A stretch of 22,572 nucleotides of DNA from an uncultured Akkermansia sp. (GCA_905200945.1 CAJKMG010000028.1:1-22572), one strand, 5' to 3'. Shown: positions 1-8,262, counted from the first letter of the stretch. Notes: generated from the sequence alone by a model not told the origin. Numbers and translations: made by a program.

Positions 1-1781
1 TGCTCTTCCTGTCCGGTCTGGAAGGCCAGTTTTTCCGGCCCCTGGGGATCTCTTACATGCTGGCTCTGCTTTCTTCCCTTATTGTAGCTGTCACCATTAC
101 TCCTGTACTCTGTTACATATGGTTCCGGAAAAGTAAAAACGCCGCTACTCTGGAAAGCGGGGACTCCTTCAGCTCCCGCCTCATTAAGCGCATTTATGCC
201 CCCATTTTGGAATTCTGCCTGCGCTTTTCCAAAACGGTCTGCGCCATCATGACAGCCATTACGCTGCTGGCCCTGTGGCTGGCTTCCACATTCGGAACCA
301 GTTTCCTGCCGCCGTTCAACGAGGATTGCTACACAGTATTCGTCAGCACGGTGCCGGGCACTTCCCTGGATGAAACGGAACGCATCTCCCGGAAAGTAAT
401 GAAAGACATTGAACAGATTCCAGGGGTTCTCAGTGTCACCCAGCGCACGGGACGCGCGGAAAATGACGAACATGCAGAACCTGTCAGCGCCTCCGAACTG
501 CTCGTGCGCGTGGATCTGAAGAAAGACCAGAAAGAATTGCGTTCCGCCATCAAGAAACGCATTGATGGCATCCCCGGCACCAGCTCCATGATCGGCTATC
601 CGCTGGCCCATCGCATCAGTTCCGCTCTGTCCGGCTCCAACTCGGAAATCGCCATCAACATTTACGGCACGGAGCTGCCCCAGCTCCGTCTGGCCGCCCG
701 GAAAGCCAAGGAAATTCTGGAAAACATGCCGGAAGTGGCGGATGCTCGCGCCAACCGGGAAATTATGGTGGATACTATCCGCGTGCAGTACAATCAGGAA
801 GCCCTGGCTTCCTACGGCCTGACCATGGCGAATGCTGCGGAACAGGTTTCCACGGCCATGAACGGACAAAAACTGGGAGAAGTCATCAAAAACCAGGACC
901 ATTGGAACATTGTCCTGCGCATTGATCCCAGACTTAAAACGTCCATGGAAGATGTCAAGAACCTGGAACTCATTTCCCCTAATAAAAAAACCGTGCGCCT
1001 GGACGACGTGGCACAGGTGTACCGGGAGGAAGTTTCCAACCTCATCCTGAGAGACAATACCATGCGGAAAGCCATGATTTCCTGCAATCCCTCCCCCAAT
1101 TCCAACCTGGGAGACCTCGCGAAAGCCTGTCGGGAACAATTGGACCCGGTAATGAATGCCATGGGCTGTACCGTAGACTATGACGGCACTATCAAAGCAC
1201 GGGAATCCGCCTCACAACGGCTTTACGCCCTGGGCGCCATCGTCATGGTGCTCATCGTTCTGCTTCTTTCCTCCGCACTGGGAAGCGTCCGGCGCGCCAT
1301 GCTGACCCTGGTGAACATACCGCTGTGCCTGGTGGGCGGCATCGTCGCCGTCTTCCTGGCCTCTCCCGGTACACTGGCTTCCCTGTTCGGGGAAACTTAC
1401 ATCCCGCCCATTCTTTCCGTGGCTTCCATTGTGGGATTCGTAACCGTCATCGGCTTCGCCATCCGCAGCGGCCTGATTCTGCTCAATAGGTACCGGGCCC
1501 TGGAACATCAGGGAATGGAACCCGCGGAAGCCATACGGGAAGGTTCTCTGGAACGCGTGGTCCCCATCATCATGACTTCCCTGACTACCGTGCTGGGACT
1601 GCTCCCGCTGATCTGGGCCATTGACCAGCCCGGAGGCGAACTGCTCGGCCCTCTGGCCGTCGTCCAGTTCGGCGGACTGGTGACAGCCACCATCCTGAAT
1701 CTGCTTATCATTCCGGCTACGGCCAAACTTTTCTCCCGCTGGATTGCCGCCCGGCGGAAGGAATTGAAAGCCACCCCCTGA
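1..1781 (+). CDS. RND efflux pump inner-membrane subunit, heavy-metal (CusA/CzcA) type, C-terminal part
   Basis: Only the last ~593 residues are present; the gene begins before the window and its reading frame enters at base 3. RND pumps use the proton gradient to export substrates through a trimeric inner-membrane protein coupled to a periplasmic adaptor and an outer-membrane channel. Visible in order are the TM6 segment with its TPVLC motif (from about base 57), TM7, the second large periplasmic loop (about 300-1200), and five further membrane segments (about 1215-1760) ending in a short basic tail. The loop contains an RTGRAE...EPV signature that resembles the heavy-metal-exporting (HME) subfamily more than the drug-exporting one, so a metal or related cation is the likely substrate. 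The TM4 proton-relay residues lie outside the window. A strong terminator follows 20 bases after the stop, so this is probably the last gene of its operon. Substrate assignment is inference. Confidence 0.9.
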   Translation, partial: LFLSGLEGQFFRPLGISYMLALLSSLIVAVTITPVLCYIWFRKSKNAATLESGDSFSSRLIKRIYAPILEFCLRFSKTVCAIMTAITLLALWLASTFGTSFLPPFNEDCYTVFVSTVPGTSLDETERISRKVMKDIEQIPGVLSVTQRTGRAENDEHAEPVSASELLVRVDLKKDQKELRSAIKKRIDGIPGTSSMIGYPLAHRISSALSGSNSEIAINIYGTELPQLRLAARKAKEILENMPEVADARANREIMVDTIRVQYNQEALASYGLTMANAAEQVSTAMNGQKLGEVIKNQDHWNIVLRIDPRLKTSMEDVKNLELISPNKKTVRLDDVAQVYREEVSNLILRDNTMRKAMISCNPSPNSNLGDLAKACREQLDPVMNAMGCTVDYDGTIKARESASQRLYALGAIVMVLIVLLLSSALGSVRRAMLTLVNIPLCLVGGIVAVFLASPGTLASLFGETYIPPILSVASIVGFVTVIGFAIRSGLILLNRYRALEHQGMEPAEAIREGSLERVVPIIMTSLTTVLGLLPLIWAIDQPGGELLGPLAVVQFGGLVTATILNLLIIPATAKLFSRWIAARRKELKATP

Positions 1782-1801
1782 TTCATTCAGGATTCCGGTG
1801 A

Positions 1802-1839
1802 CGGAACCGGGGAGAGAACAGGCCCCGGTTCCGCTTTTT
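1802..1839 (+). terminator. Intrinsic terminator after the RND pump gene
   Basis: An 11-bp perfect stem (CGGAACCGGGG at 1802-1812 with CCCCGGTTCCG at 1823-1833) encloses a 10-base loop and is followed by CTTTTT. It lies 20 bases after the pump's stop codon and separates the pump from the TetR gene. Confidence 0.85.
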
Positions 1840-1913
1840 ACAATAACAGACATAACGAATCCTTGCCTTGCAGGCCAATAAGGGGCACACATGGAGGTTC
1901 AAGCTTCACCTTC

Positions 1914-2540
1914 ATGCCCAAACGGAAATCCACCAGAGAGCACCTGCTCAATACGGGTGCCATGATCGTCGCGGAATCCGGGCTGCGCGCCCTCACCGTT
2001 CGCGGCCTGTCCCTACGGGCCGGCACCAATACAGGAAGCTTTGTCTATCACTTCGGCAACCGGGAAGCTTTTCTGACCGAGCTTCTGGAACGCTGGTACG
2101 AACCTCTGTTCACCGGTATCAGAACCCACGCCAATATTCATCTTCCGGCTTTCGAAAAACTGGAAGCCATCCTGGGTGACGTCATGGAATTCCTGCTGCG
2201 TCACGGTCAATTCATTGCCCAGCTGGTTCTGGACGCCCTGGCAGGGGAACAGGCAGCTATCCGTTTCATTTCAGGGATCCATACGCGTCATCCCCTTGTG
2301 CTGCTGGAAACCATACAGGAAGCCCAGCAGGAAGGCTCCGTGCTCATGGGAGACCCCATGAACATCCTCATCTACCTTGTCTGCTGCGGCGGAGCCCCTT
2401 TTATCCTTTCCGGGCAACTCCAAGTACACGACCCCAAAGCAGCTCGGCCCGTTCTCGATTTGCTGGGTTCTATCCTCAATGACCCGGAAAGCGCCAGACA
2501 ACGCATGACCTGGGCGCTCCGCGGCATCCGGCGGGTCTGA
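1914..2540 (+). CDS. TetR/AcrR-family transcriptional repressor
   Basis: A 208-residue protein, a normal TetR length. The N-terminal DNA-binding domain (residues ~6-55) is typical: an ALTVRGLSLRAGTNTGSFVYH helix-turn-helix followed by the F.NREAFLTELLE helix that leads into the ligand-binding domain. The rest is a variable all-helical sensor domain, so the ligand cannot be predicted. The ATG at 1914 was chosen because the family N-terminus (PKRKSTREHLL) begins there; a TTG at 1863 in the same frame would add 17 residues unlike the family. A GGAGG at 1893-1897 lies 16 bases upstream of this ATG, further than usual. Its position just after an RND pump suggests it may control that pump, but the terminator between them means it is probably transcribed separately. 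The regulatory link is inference. Confidence 0.88.
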   Translation: MPKRKSTREHLLNTGAMIVAESGLRALTVRGLSLRAGTNTGSFVYHFGNREAFLTELLERWYEPLFTGIRTHANIHLPAFEKLEAILGDVMEFLLRHGQFIAQLVLDALAGEQAAIRFISGIHTRHPLVLLETIQEAQQEGSVLMGDPMNILIYLVCCGGAPFILSGQLQVHDPKAARPVLDLLGSILNDPESARQRMTWALRGIRRV

Positions 2541-2544
2541 AAAT

Positions 2545-2593
2545 TCGTGCAAGGGAAGATCGGACGATCACATCCTCTCCCCCCCTTGCCGAA
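2545..2593. terminator. Possible bidirectional terminator between convergent genes
   Basis: TTCG-T-GCAAGGG (2545-2555) can pair with CCCTTGC-CGAA (2583-2593) through 11 base pairs with one bulged T, and there is a small internal GATC/GATC pairing. It lies between the convergent TetR and lipoprotein genes. On the minus strand the stem is followed by ATTTTC; on the plus strand there is no clear T-run. The large loop (27 bases) weakens the call. Confidence 0.4.
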
Positions 2594-2629
2594 CAGAAAT
2601 CCCGCTGCCTTTATATGCATGCTCCCTTT

Positions 2630-2902
2630 TTATCTCCGCCATTGGGGGCGATGAGGCGGACGGGGAGGTGGAGGCGGAGGATTATGGCGGCGCCAGTCAT
2701 TGCGGTACCTGTCCTTGTCGCGGTCATGCTGAACAGCCGCCCCAATGGCAGCTCCGGCAGCCAGCGCACCCACACCGATAGCGGCAGCGCCTCCAGGCGT
2801 TACGGAACTGTTCCCGTAGCTGTCCGTCGTGCAGGACGGCATGAAAGAAAGCGCCATTCCCGCCAGGGGAAGAAGCCAGAATGATTTGATATGCTTATTC
2901 AT
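2630..2902 (-). CDS. Small glycine-zipper lipoprotein
   Basis: A 90-residue predicted lipoprotein. The N-terminus has positive charges (MNKHIK), a hydrophobic stretch and a lipobox-like FMPSC with Cys23 as the probable lipidation site. A Gly/Ala-rich segment (residues ~35-56, GGAAAIGVGALAAGAAIGAA) resembles glycine-zipper motifs found in small envelope proteins that associate with membranes. The C-terminus is strongly charged and then proline-rich (six consecutive Pro, then PRPPHRPQW). The ATG at 2902 was chosen because it gives a clean signal peptide; an in-frame codon 24 bases upstream would add eight residues. No Shine-Dalgarno is visible. No function is known to me. A plus-strand frame covers the same DNA, but only this strand shows a coherent signal peptide and domain layout. 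Confidence 0.75.
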   Translation of the reverse strand: MNKHIKSFWLLPLAGMALSFMPSCTTDSYGNSSVTPGGAAAIGVGALAAGAAIGAAVQHDRDKDRYRNDWRRHNPPPPPPRPPHRPQWRR

Positions 2903-2917
2903 GAGATGAAAAATACT

Positions 2918-2945
2918 GGTTAACACCGGAAACCCGGTTTACACC
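2918..2945. repeat. Two near-identical 10-mers at 18-bp spacing upstream of the lipoprotein gene
   Basis: GGTTAACACC (2918-2927) and GGTTTACACC (2936-2945) differ at one base and start 18 bp apart. They sit 16-43 bases before the lipoprotein start codon (minus strand), where they could be an operator or part of the 5' leader. They may equally be chance. Confidence 0.35.
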
Positions 2946-3076
2946 CGGTAAGCGCGGAATTCCCTTATGATTTGTTTAAATATGTCACAGTTCTGAACGA
3001 AATTCCCGGAACCATAACAGCCATGTGCACAGCAGGCTTTTCATCACCCTCTGTTCCTGCGTTCCCAAATACGGAA

Positions 3077-3111
3077 ATCCGCATGCACTGCAAGAAAACA
3101 GACATGCGGAT
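3077..3111 (-). terminator. Possible terminator of the bamA-to-TPR operon
   Basis: A perfect 9-bp inverted repeat (ATCCGCATG at 3077-3085 and CATGCGGAT at 3103-3111) has a 17-base loop. It lies about 50 bases after the stop codon of the leftward TPR gene. On the minus strand the stem runs into TTTCCGTATTT, a broken T-tract, so it is only a candidate. The remaining spacer on either side (2903-3158 overall) shows no convincing gene. Confidence 0.4.
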
Positions 3112-3158
3112 GAGAAAAGCGTTCATCTTCCGGAAAATTTCGGAAACGTCCGTATATA

Positions 3159-3896
3159 TTATTTCTGTTCTGCTGCAGGCTCAATACGGACAGGACTCTG
3201 AATATCAAACAGGCTCTTGCGCAACAAATAGCCTCCGCTCTGCAAGGCAAATGCACTGGACGGGAATTTTTCCGCCAGTTCACGGTAAAAGGCACCTGCG
3301 GCGGCATTGTCTTTCTTAGCCCGGGCAATATCCCCCAGGCACATGGTGGCAAAACCGGAGAAAACGGGGTCTCCTGCATCCACCACGGAACGGAACAGCC
3401 CTTCCGCCTCGTCCGCCTTCCCCCGGTTCATCAGGCGGCATGCCAGAGTAACGGACGCCTGGGCTTTCCATTCCTCCGTGGGAGCGGAATCAATAAAAGC
3501 TTTCATTTTGGACACGCCTTCATCCTCCTTGCCGGCGTTCCACAGGGCAACGGCCTGAAGATAAGAGGCAGTGACGGCGGCCCGGGAACTGTCAAAGTCA
3601 GCCACCACCTGCTGAAGCCCCTGTTCGTTCAGGGAAATTTCCCCGGTTGCCGGGGATTCCGGCATAGCGGCCACCAGAGCGGCGCCAGCCTTTCTTTCCA
3701 TGGAATCCTGCACGCCGTTATAAATAATCCATCCGGCGGCCCCAAGGACGCATAGCAACACAACCAGCGCAACCTTTCCGTAATGTTCATCCAAAAACTG
3801 TTCGTGCTTGGCCGGACCGACGGAAATTTCCGCAAACGCGCTTCCGTCGCCCATCGGCATATTGTCCATGGCCCGTTTAATATCCTTGATATCCAT
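3159..3896 (-). CDS. Membrane-anchored tetratricopeptide-like protein (YfgM-like layout)
   Basis: A 245-residue protein with a ~40-residue cytoplasmic N-terminus, one membrane helix (residues ~41-60, KVALVVLLCVLGAAGWIIYN) and a soluble C-terminal part rich in helix-pair repeats of TPR type (residues ~95-235; for example ASYLQAVALWNAGKEDEG and GDPVFSGFATMCLGDIARA). This layout matches the YfgM/TPR_21 group, whose E. coli member is an inner-membrane, periplasm-facing accessory of the SecYEG translocon and envelope chaperones. It is the last gene of the bamA-coiled-coil-metF-TPR run, 52 bases after metF, which fits a role in envelope protein traffic. Family placement rests on topology and repeat character and is not certain; the function is inference. 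Confidence 0.72.
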   Translation of the reverse strand: MDIKDIKRAMDNMPMGDGSAFAEISVGPAKHEQFLDEHYGKVALVVLLCVLGAAGWIIYNGVQDSMERKAGAALVAAMPESPATGEISLNEQGLQQVVADFDSSRAAVTASYLQAVALWNAGKEDEGVSKMKAFIDSAPTEEWKAQASVTLACRLMNRGKADEAEGLFRSVVDAGDPVFSGFATMCLGDIARAKKDNAAAGAFYRELAEKFPSSAFALQSGGYLLRKSLFDIQSPVRIEPAAEQK

Positions 3897-3948
3897 AATA
3901 TGTTGAAGAGGTTTCTACCGTGTTGTCCCAACCAAATCAATCAGCTTT

Positions 3949-4884
3949 TTACTTATCTTCGCCATGTTCCAGAAGTTGGAGGGAATCCTTCAGGCCCAGA
4001 TTCCTGTAGATTTCCCGCGTAGCCCGGCTCTGGTTAAGCGTATAAAAATGAATGCCGTCCACGTCGGAATCCAGCAGCTCGGCGCACTGGCTGGAGGCGT
4101 ACTGAATGCCTACCTCCTGGATAGCGTCCGGATTGGATCCCGCACGCTTCAGCGCCTTGAGCAGCCGGGCCGGGAAACATGTGCCTCCGGAAAGCTCAGC
4201 CATGCGGTTCATGCCGGACAGGCTGGTCACAGGCATGATTCCCGCCAGGATGGGGACTTTGATGCCGGCCAGCAGACAGCGTTCCCGGTAATCCAGAAAA
4301 GAATGATTGTCAAAAAACAACTGGGTACAGATATAATCTGCGCCGGCATCCACTTTGGCTTTCAGGAAATCCATCTCGCGCAGACGGTTGGGAGTGGCCG
4401 GATGACCTTCCGGAAAGCCGGCCACACCTATGGCGAATCCATCCGGATCCGGATGGCGGCCGGATTCATTATACTCACGGATGAAAGTCACCAAATCCGC
4501 CGCATGACGGAAAACATCCGCATCACGGTTGTAATCCTCCGCTCCCCTGGGAGGGTCTCCCCGGAGTGCAAGAACAGCCCGCACTCCTGCCTGGGCGTAT
4601 TGATCCAGAATATTCCATACCTCCTCCCGGCTATGCCCTACGCAGGTAAGGTGGGGCACCGTAGGAATACGGGATTCATGCTGGATGCGCAATACCACCT
4701 CGCGGGTGAGTTCGCGGGTGGAACCTCCCGCGCCGTACGTCACACTGACGAAACTGGGCCGGTAGGGCTCCAGTTCACGGATGGTCTGGTACAAAGCCGA
4801 CGCCGCCTGCTCATTTTTGGGCGGGAAAAATTCAAAGGACAGGCTGGGGCCGGCTCCCGATTGCAATCTTTCTCTCAGGTGCAC
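3949..4884 (-). CDS. metF: 5,10-methylenetetrahydrofolate reductase
   Basis: The FAD enzyme that reduces 5,10-methylene-THF to 5-methyl-THF, the methyl donor for methionine synthesis. At 311 residues it is close to the bacterial family length (E. coli 296). Family motifs are present in order: FEFFPPK (residues 17-23, with Glu18 matching the catalytic Glu28 of E. coli), TYGAGGS (49-55), LALRGDPP (105-112, with Asp110 matching Asp120), AGFPEGHP (155-162) and DAGADYICTQLFFD (179-192), then PILAGIMP. The start codon is GTG at 4884; no other plausible start gives the conserved N-terminus. No methionine gene or SAM riboswitch lies nearby. It sits between the coiled-coil membrane protein (36 bases upstream) and the TPR gene, so it appears to be co-transcribed with outer-membrane assembly genes, with no obvious metabolic reason. 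Confidence 0.97.
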   Translation of the reverse strand: MHLRERLQSGAGPSLSFEFFPPKNEQAASALYQTIRELEPYRPSFVSVTYGAGGSTRELTREVVLRIQHESRIPTVPHLTCVGHSREEVWNILDQYAQAGVRAVLALRGDPPRGAEDYNRDADVFRHAADLVTFIREYNESGRHPDPDGFAIGVAGFPEGHPATPNRLREMDFLKAKVDAGADYICTQLFFDNHSFLDYRERCLLAGIKVPILAGIMPVTSLSGMNRMAELSGGTCFPARLLKALKRAGSNPDAIQEVGIQYASSQCAELLDSDVDGIHFYTLNQSRATREIYRNLGLKDSLQLLEHGEDK

Positions 4885-4920
4885 TTTTCTTTACTTGGCT
4901 TGGCTGGATACGGCTCCGCA

Positions 4921-5667
4921 TCACGGTTCCATGGGAATCATCACCGGTTTGGGAGCTTCCACGGGGACGGGGGTGGAGGACGGAGCCATTCCGGACTTGT
5001 CTTCTTCCGTCATGTTTTCCTGCCAGCTTGCAGGCGGAACAATGACTTCATCCCCCGGCTTGATGGGTTCCTTGTCATTATTATCAAAAAGCGTATTACG
5101 CTTCACGTAGGACTGGAATACCTTCCCGTCCGGGTCAACCCCGTCGATAATCAGGGATACGAAAATGCTTCCGCGTCTGCGGATTCCCAGTTCCTGCCCC
5201 ACTTTCAGGTCAGGCTGGCCGATGGACTGGAACAGAACCAGGTTGGCGTCACGGTAGTACTCCGTCACACGGCCCACCTGCTCCGCATCCTTGATTTCAT
5301 TAAGCCATTGCAGACGGGGATCTCCCTTTTCTATGCTCTGGCGTTCCAACAGATCGCGTTCTTCCTCCGCCAGTGCATGGCGCTTCTTCAGTTCTTCATT
5401 CTCCTTCTTCATCCGTTCCAGCTCTGCCGAGACATGAGCCAGCTCCTCGCTCACCACAGGATCCGCCACCACCACCGGCTGAACGGCGGAAGCAGGAGCC
5501 TGCGTGGGCATCGGAAGATAAGGGGAGGGGTTGGCAGGCGCCGGAGCGGGGGCCATCTGCTGCTGTTGAATCACATCCATCCTTGAAGAAATATTCACAT
5601 AAATCATTCCCAGAACAGCCAGCACCACCACCAGAAACGCCAGGATAAGAATGCGGAAATTGCTCAT
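4921..5667 (-). CDS. Membrane-anchored coiled-coil protein of unknown function
   Basis: I do not recognise a named family. The 248-residue protein has an N-terminal membrane anchor or uncleaved signal (residues ~5-25), a Pro/Ala/Gln-rich stretch (35-70), a charged coiled coil (about 74-112) and a probable small beta domain (about 128-211) with the pattern GRVTEY...VLFQSIGQPDLKVGQELG...RRGSIFVSLIIDGVDPDGKVFQSYV...IKPGDEVIVP. The 'v..G..l.irR.g..i..l.i..v.......i..GD.V' pattern is one I associate with envelope proteins of verrucomicrobia and relatives. The tail (212-248) is again Pro-rich. The gene starts 33 bases after bamA, so the two are probably co-transcribed, which suggests a periplasmic role linked to outer-membrane biogenesis. 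It is not Skp: although Skp often follows bamA and is coiled-coil, this protein has a membrane anchor and a beta domain. Confidence 0.8.
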   Translation of the reverse strand: MSNFRILILAFLVVVLAVLGMIYVNISSRMDVIQQQQMAPAPAPANPSPYLPMPTQAPASAVQPVVVADPVVSEELAHVSAELERMKKENEELKKRHALAEEERDLLERQSIEKGDPRLQWLNEIKDAEQVGRVTEYYRDANLVLFQSIGQPDLKVGQELGIRRRGSIFVSLIIDGVDPDGKVFQSYVKRNTLFDNNDKEPIKPGDEVIVPPASWQENMTEEDKSGMAPSSTPVPVEAPKPVMIPMEP

Positions 5668-5700
5668 GTCGTCAAACGGTAGAGAAATTATTAAACGTAA

Positions 5701-8124
5701 TTAATAGGAATAATTGAGATAAAACTGAAATTGCCCACCGCGGTCAATGGCGTTATTCTTCTGAATCGGAATGGCATAGTCCACTGCCAGGGGGCCAATG
5801 GGCAGGTTCAAGCGCAGGCCGATCCCGTAGTCGGAAACGATTTTGGACGTGCTGAAGTCAAAGGAGTCCCCGTTGACAAAACCGATGTCATAGAACACCG
5901 CGACGCGCACTTCTTCAATTACAGGAATGGAATATTCAAACTGGCAGAAGAAGGAGGAACGGCCGCCCATCGTTTCATCACCGCTCAGGGCGGGATTGTA
6001 CGGCGCCACGTCCCGGAAACGGAAACCGCGCATGTTGTATGGCCCGCCGAGGTAGAGGCGCTCAAAAATGGGTACATCATGGTTGCCATAGGAATCCACG
6101 GTAGCAGCACCGGCATTGATGCTGAAAATGGTGTCTCCGCGCAAATTCCAGTAATAGGAGCCATTCACGCCGAAGTTGTATGTATGCACATCGCCGCCCA
6201 GACCGGAATAACCGGCCAGCACTTCAAATTTGCCTCCTTTGCGGGGGAAAATCTGCGCGTCCCGGGTATCAATGGTGTAGGAAAGCTCCACATGGCTGCG
6301 CAGGTAGTCCCCGTCCTGTTGCCAGAAGAAGATAGGGGCGTTTCCTTCGGCGTCAATACGGTACTGTTCCAGACGGTATTCCAGTTTCACGTAATCCAAC
6401 TCCCCAATCGGTTTGCGGAGGGAAATGGCAAAGCCATAGTTCTGCTGGTCGTAATAATCGGAAAAATATGTGGAATTGCTGTAAAAAATTTCCGTTCCGA
6501 AGGCCAGCTTGCGGTGCAGGAACCACGGATCCACCCAGGAGATGCTTGCATCCTGCGTTTCAAAACCGACACGGGCATTGATGGCAAAACGCTGGCCGCC
6601 GCCCACGAAAGAGGACCAGTCATACATGTCAAAGTTGGACTGGGTAATGCCCGCGAACAGGTAAACGCTTTCAATAGAGGAAAATGCCACGCCGATATTC
6701 AAGGACCCCGTACGTTTCTCCGCTACCTCAATATTGATATCTCGGTAGCCGGGACGCGTAGATCCCACCTGGGCTACGTCCACCATGTCAAAATAGTTCA
6801 GGTTCTGGAGGCGCTTCTGGGCGGTATCCAGATCCACAGCGTTCATGGGGTCATTGGACTGGAGGGGAAGTTCCTGACGGATAACATAGTCCTTCGTGCG
6901 GTTATTCCCGGTCAGGCGGATATTGCCCACGCGGTAGGGATTGCCTTCCGTCACATGGTACACAATGTTGATCTGCCCGTAACCTGTCTTGGGATCAACG
7001 CCCACTTCCTGAATATCCGGACGCACGGAAGCGTCCGCATACCCCCGGGAACCGTAATAACGGCGTATCATCGTCACGTCATCGGCCACTTTCTGGGCGG
7101 AATAAGTATCCCCGTTGTACATGCTCAGACCGGGAATCAGCTCCTGGGCCGTAAACACCTTGGTGGGACCGAAAGCAACCTGGTTGACCTTGTAGCGACG
7201 CCCCTCGGTAAGGGTAATTCTCATCGTCAGCTTCTGCTCATTGCCCTTGCCGGCATCAAAATATTCCACCTTGTCCAGCTTGACTCGCAGGTAACCTTTA
7301 TTGCGGTAATAAGTCACCAATTCCGCCAAATCGTCCTCTACCTGCTCACGATCAATGCGTCCGGACTTGGTAATCCAGGTCAGCCAGCCCTTCTCCTTGG
7401 TTTTCATCACCTGTCGGAGATCCTTGGCGCTGATGTGCTCATTGCCCACAAAGTCAATCTTGATAATATTGGCCTTTTTCCCTTCGTTGATGTCGAAAAC
7501 CACGTCCACAAAACCGGGCCGTTCCGTTTTCTGGTAAAAATAGGAAACACGTACATCCGGATACCGGGCTTCCTGATAATAAGTGCGCAGCTTGGCAATA
7601 GCGCTGCTCAGTGCCTTGTCGCTGAGAGCTTCTCCCCCCTTCAGCCCGCATTCCTCGGAAAGATCCCGGTTGTCGAATGCGGAATTGCCGCGGAACCCCA
7701 CGCCGCCCAGCAGATTCTGAGCAGCCATTTCAAACACCACCGCCACGCCGTCGCCGGAAGGCTCCACGGCCACCGTCGTATTGCCGCCTACCAGACCGCT
7801 TTCCAACAACCGTTCCAAGTCCTTGTTGACCACTTCCGGGGAATAACTGGTGCCCGGCTGCGTAGCCAGCAAATTTTTCAGACGGTCTTCGGACACGGTC
7901 TTGCCGGTGCTTCTGTACCGCACGGAAACGCTCTTCACAGGCCGTCCCTCATACGCCTGGTCACCGGGAAGAAGCCCCGTACCCGGCCCCAGTTCCCGCA
8001 TTACCTGTTCCGGAGTCATCACGGAACCATAGCCGCCTCTGTTAAGGGAAGTTTTATCCTGGGCCAAAACAGCCGAACACGCTATCAAGGGAAAGGAAAC
8101 ACACAAAAAAACGGGACGAATCAT
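5701..8124 (-). CDS. bamA: Outer-membrane protein assembly factor BamA
   Basis: The Omp85-family protein that folds and inserts beta-barrel proteins into the outer membrane. From the chosen start it is 807 residues, almost equal to E. coli BamA (810). It has a short signal peptide (MIRPVFLCVSFPLIACSAVLA, cleavage before QD), a series of POTRA domains in the first half (repeated VxxV.F.GN / Y...GY.....V patterns), and a 16-strand barrel in the second half. The barrel carries the lid-loop motif RGF (GPYNMRGFRFRD, residue ~697), the GPLAVDYAIPI signature and an aromatic C-terminus (QFQFYLNYSY). The ATG at 8124 gives the cleanest signal peptide; an in-frame ATG at 8172 would add 16 residues and cannot be excluded. 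It is the first gene of the leftward operon and diverges from tig. Confidence 0.96.
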   Translation of the reverse strand: MIRPVFLCVSFPLIACSAVLAQDKTSLNRGGYGSVMTPEQVMRELGPGTGLLPGDQAYEGRPVKSVSVRYRSTGKTVSEDRLKNLLATQPGTSYSPEVVNKDLERLLESGLVGGNTTVAVEPSGDGVAVVFEMAAQNLLGGVGFRGNSAFDNRDLSEECGLKGGEALSDKALSSAIAKLRTYYQEARYPDVRVSYFYQKTERPGFVDVVFDINEGKKANIIKIDFVGNEHISAKDLRQVMKTKEKGWLTWITKSGRIDREQVEDDLAELVTYYRNKGYLRVKLDKVEYFDAGKGNEQKLTMRITLTEGRRYKVNQVAFGPTKVFTAQELIPGLSMYNGDTYSAQKVADDVTMIRRYYGSRGYADASVRPDIQEVGVDPKTGYGQINIVYHVTEGNPYRVGNIRLTGNNRTKDYVIRQELPLQSNDPMNAVDLDTAQKRLQNLNYFDMVDVAQVGSTRPGYRDINIEVAEKRTGSLNIGVAFSSIESVYLFAGITQSNFDMYDWSSFVGGGQRFAINARVGFETQDASISWVDPWFLHRKLAFGTEIFYSNSTYFSDYYDQQNYGFAISLRKPIGELDYVKLEYRLEQYRIDAEGNAPIFFWQQDGDYLRSHVELSYTIDTRDAQIFPRKGGKFEVLAGYSGLGGDVHTYNFGVNGSYYWNLRGDTIFSINAGAATVDSYGNHDVPIFERLYLGGPYNMRGFRFRDVAPYNPALSGDETMGGRSSFFCQFEYSIPVIEEVRVAVFYDIGFVNGDSFDFSTSKIVSDYGIGLRLNLPIGPLAVDYAIPIQKNNAIDRGGQFQFYLNYSY

Positions 8125-8262
8125 GAGAGCTGAACTTAATGCTTGGGATATAAAGGACTTTTCCTCTTGCATAGTCAAGACGTGATTCCGCGTAGAACAC
8201 AGTTGCCGCGCATCCTTTATATTGCGCGCGCACGCGCTCGAAAGGGCAATTGTGTCATTCCC

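Noticed and set aside
2615..2884. Plus-strand frame overlapping the small lipoprotein gene
   Set aside because: Composition is Arg/Ser-rich without any domain, whereas the minus strand encodes a clean signal peptide, lipobox and glycine zipper.
4885..4920. A SAM or cobalamin riboswitch before metF
   Set aside because: The gap to the upstream gene is 36 bases, far too short for either riboswitch.
3964..5586. A 540-codon plus-strand frame opposite metF and the coiled-coil gene
   Set aside because: It runs antisense across two real genes and their spacer, with no family resemblance.
5731..8133. An 800-codon plus-strand open frame opposite bamA
   Set aside because: Same codon-aligned antisense effect. 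bamA on the minus strand has full family motifs, signal peptide and expected length.
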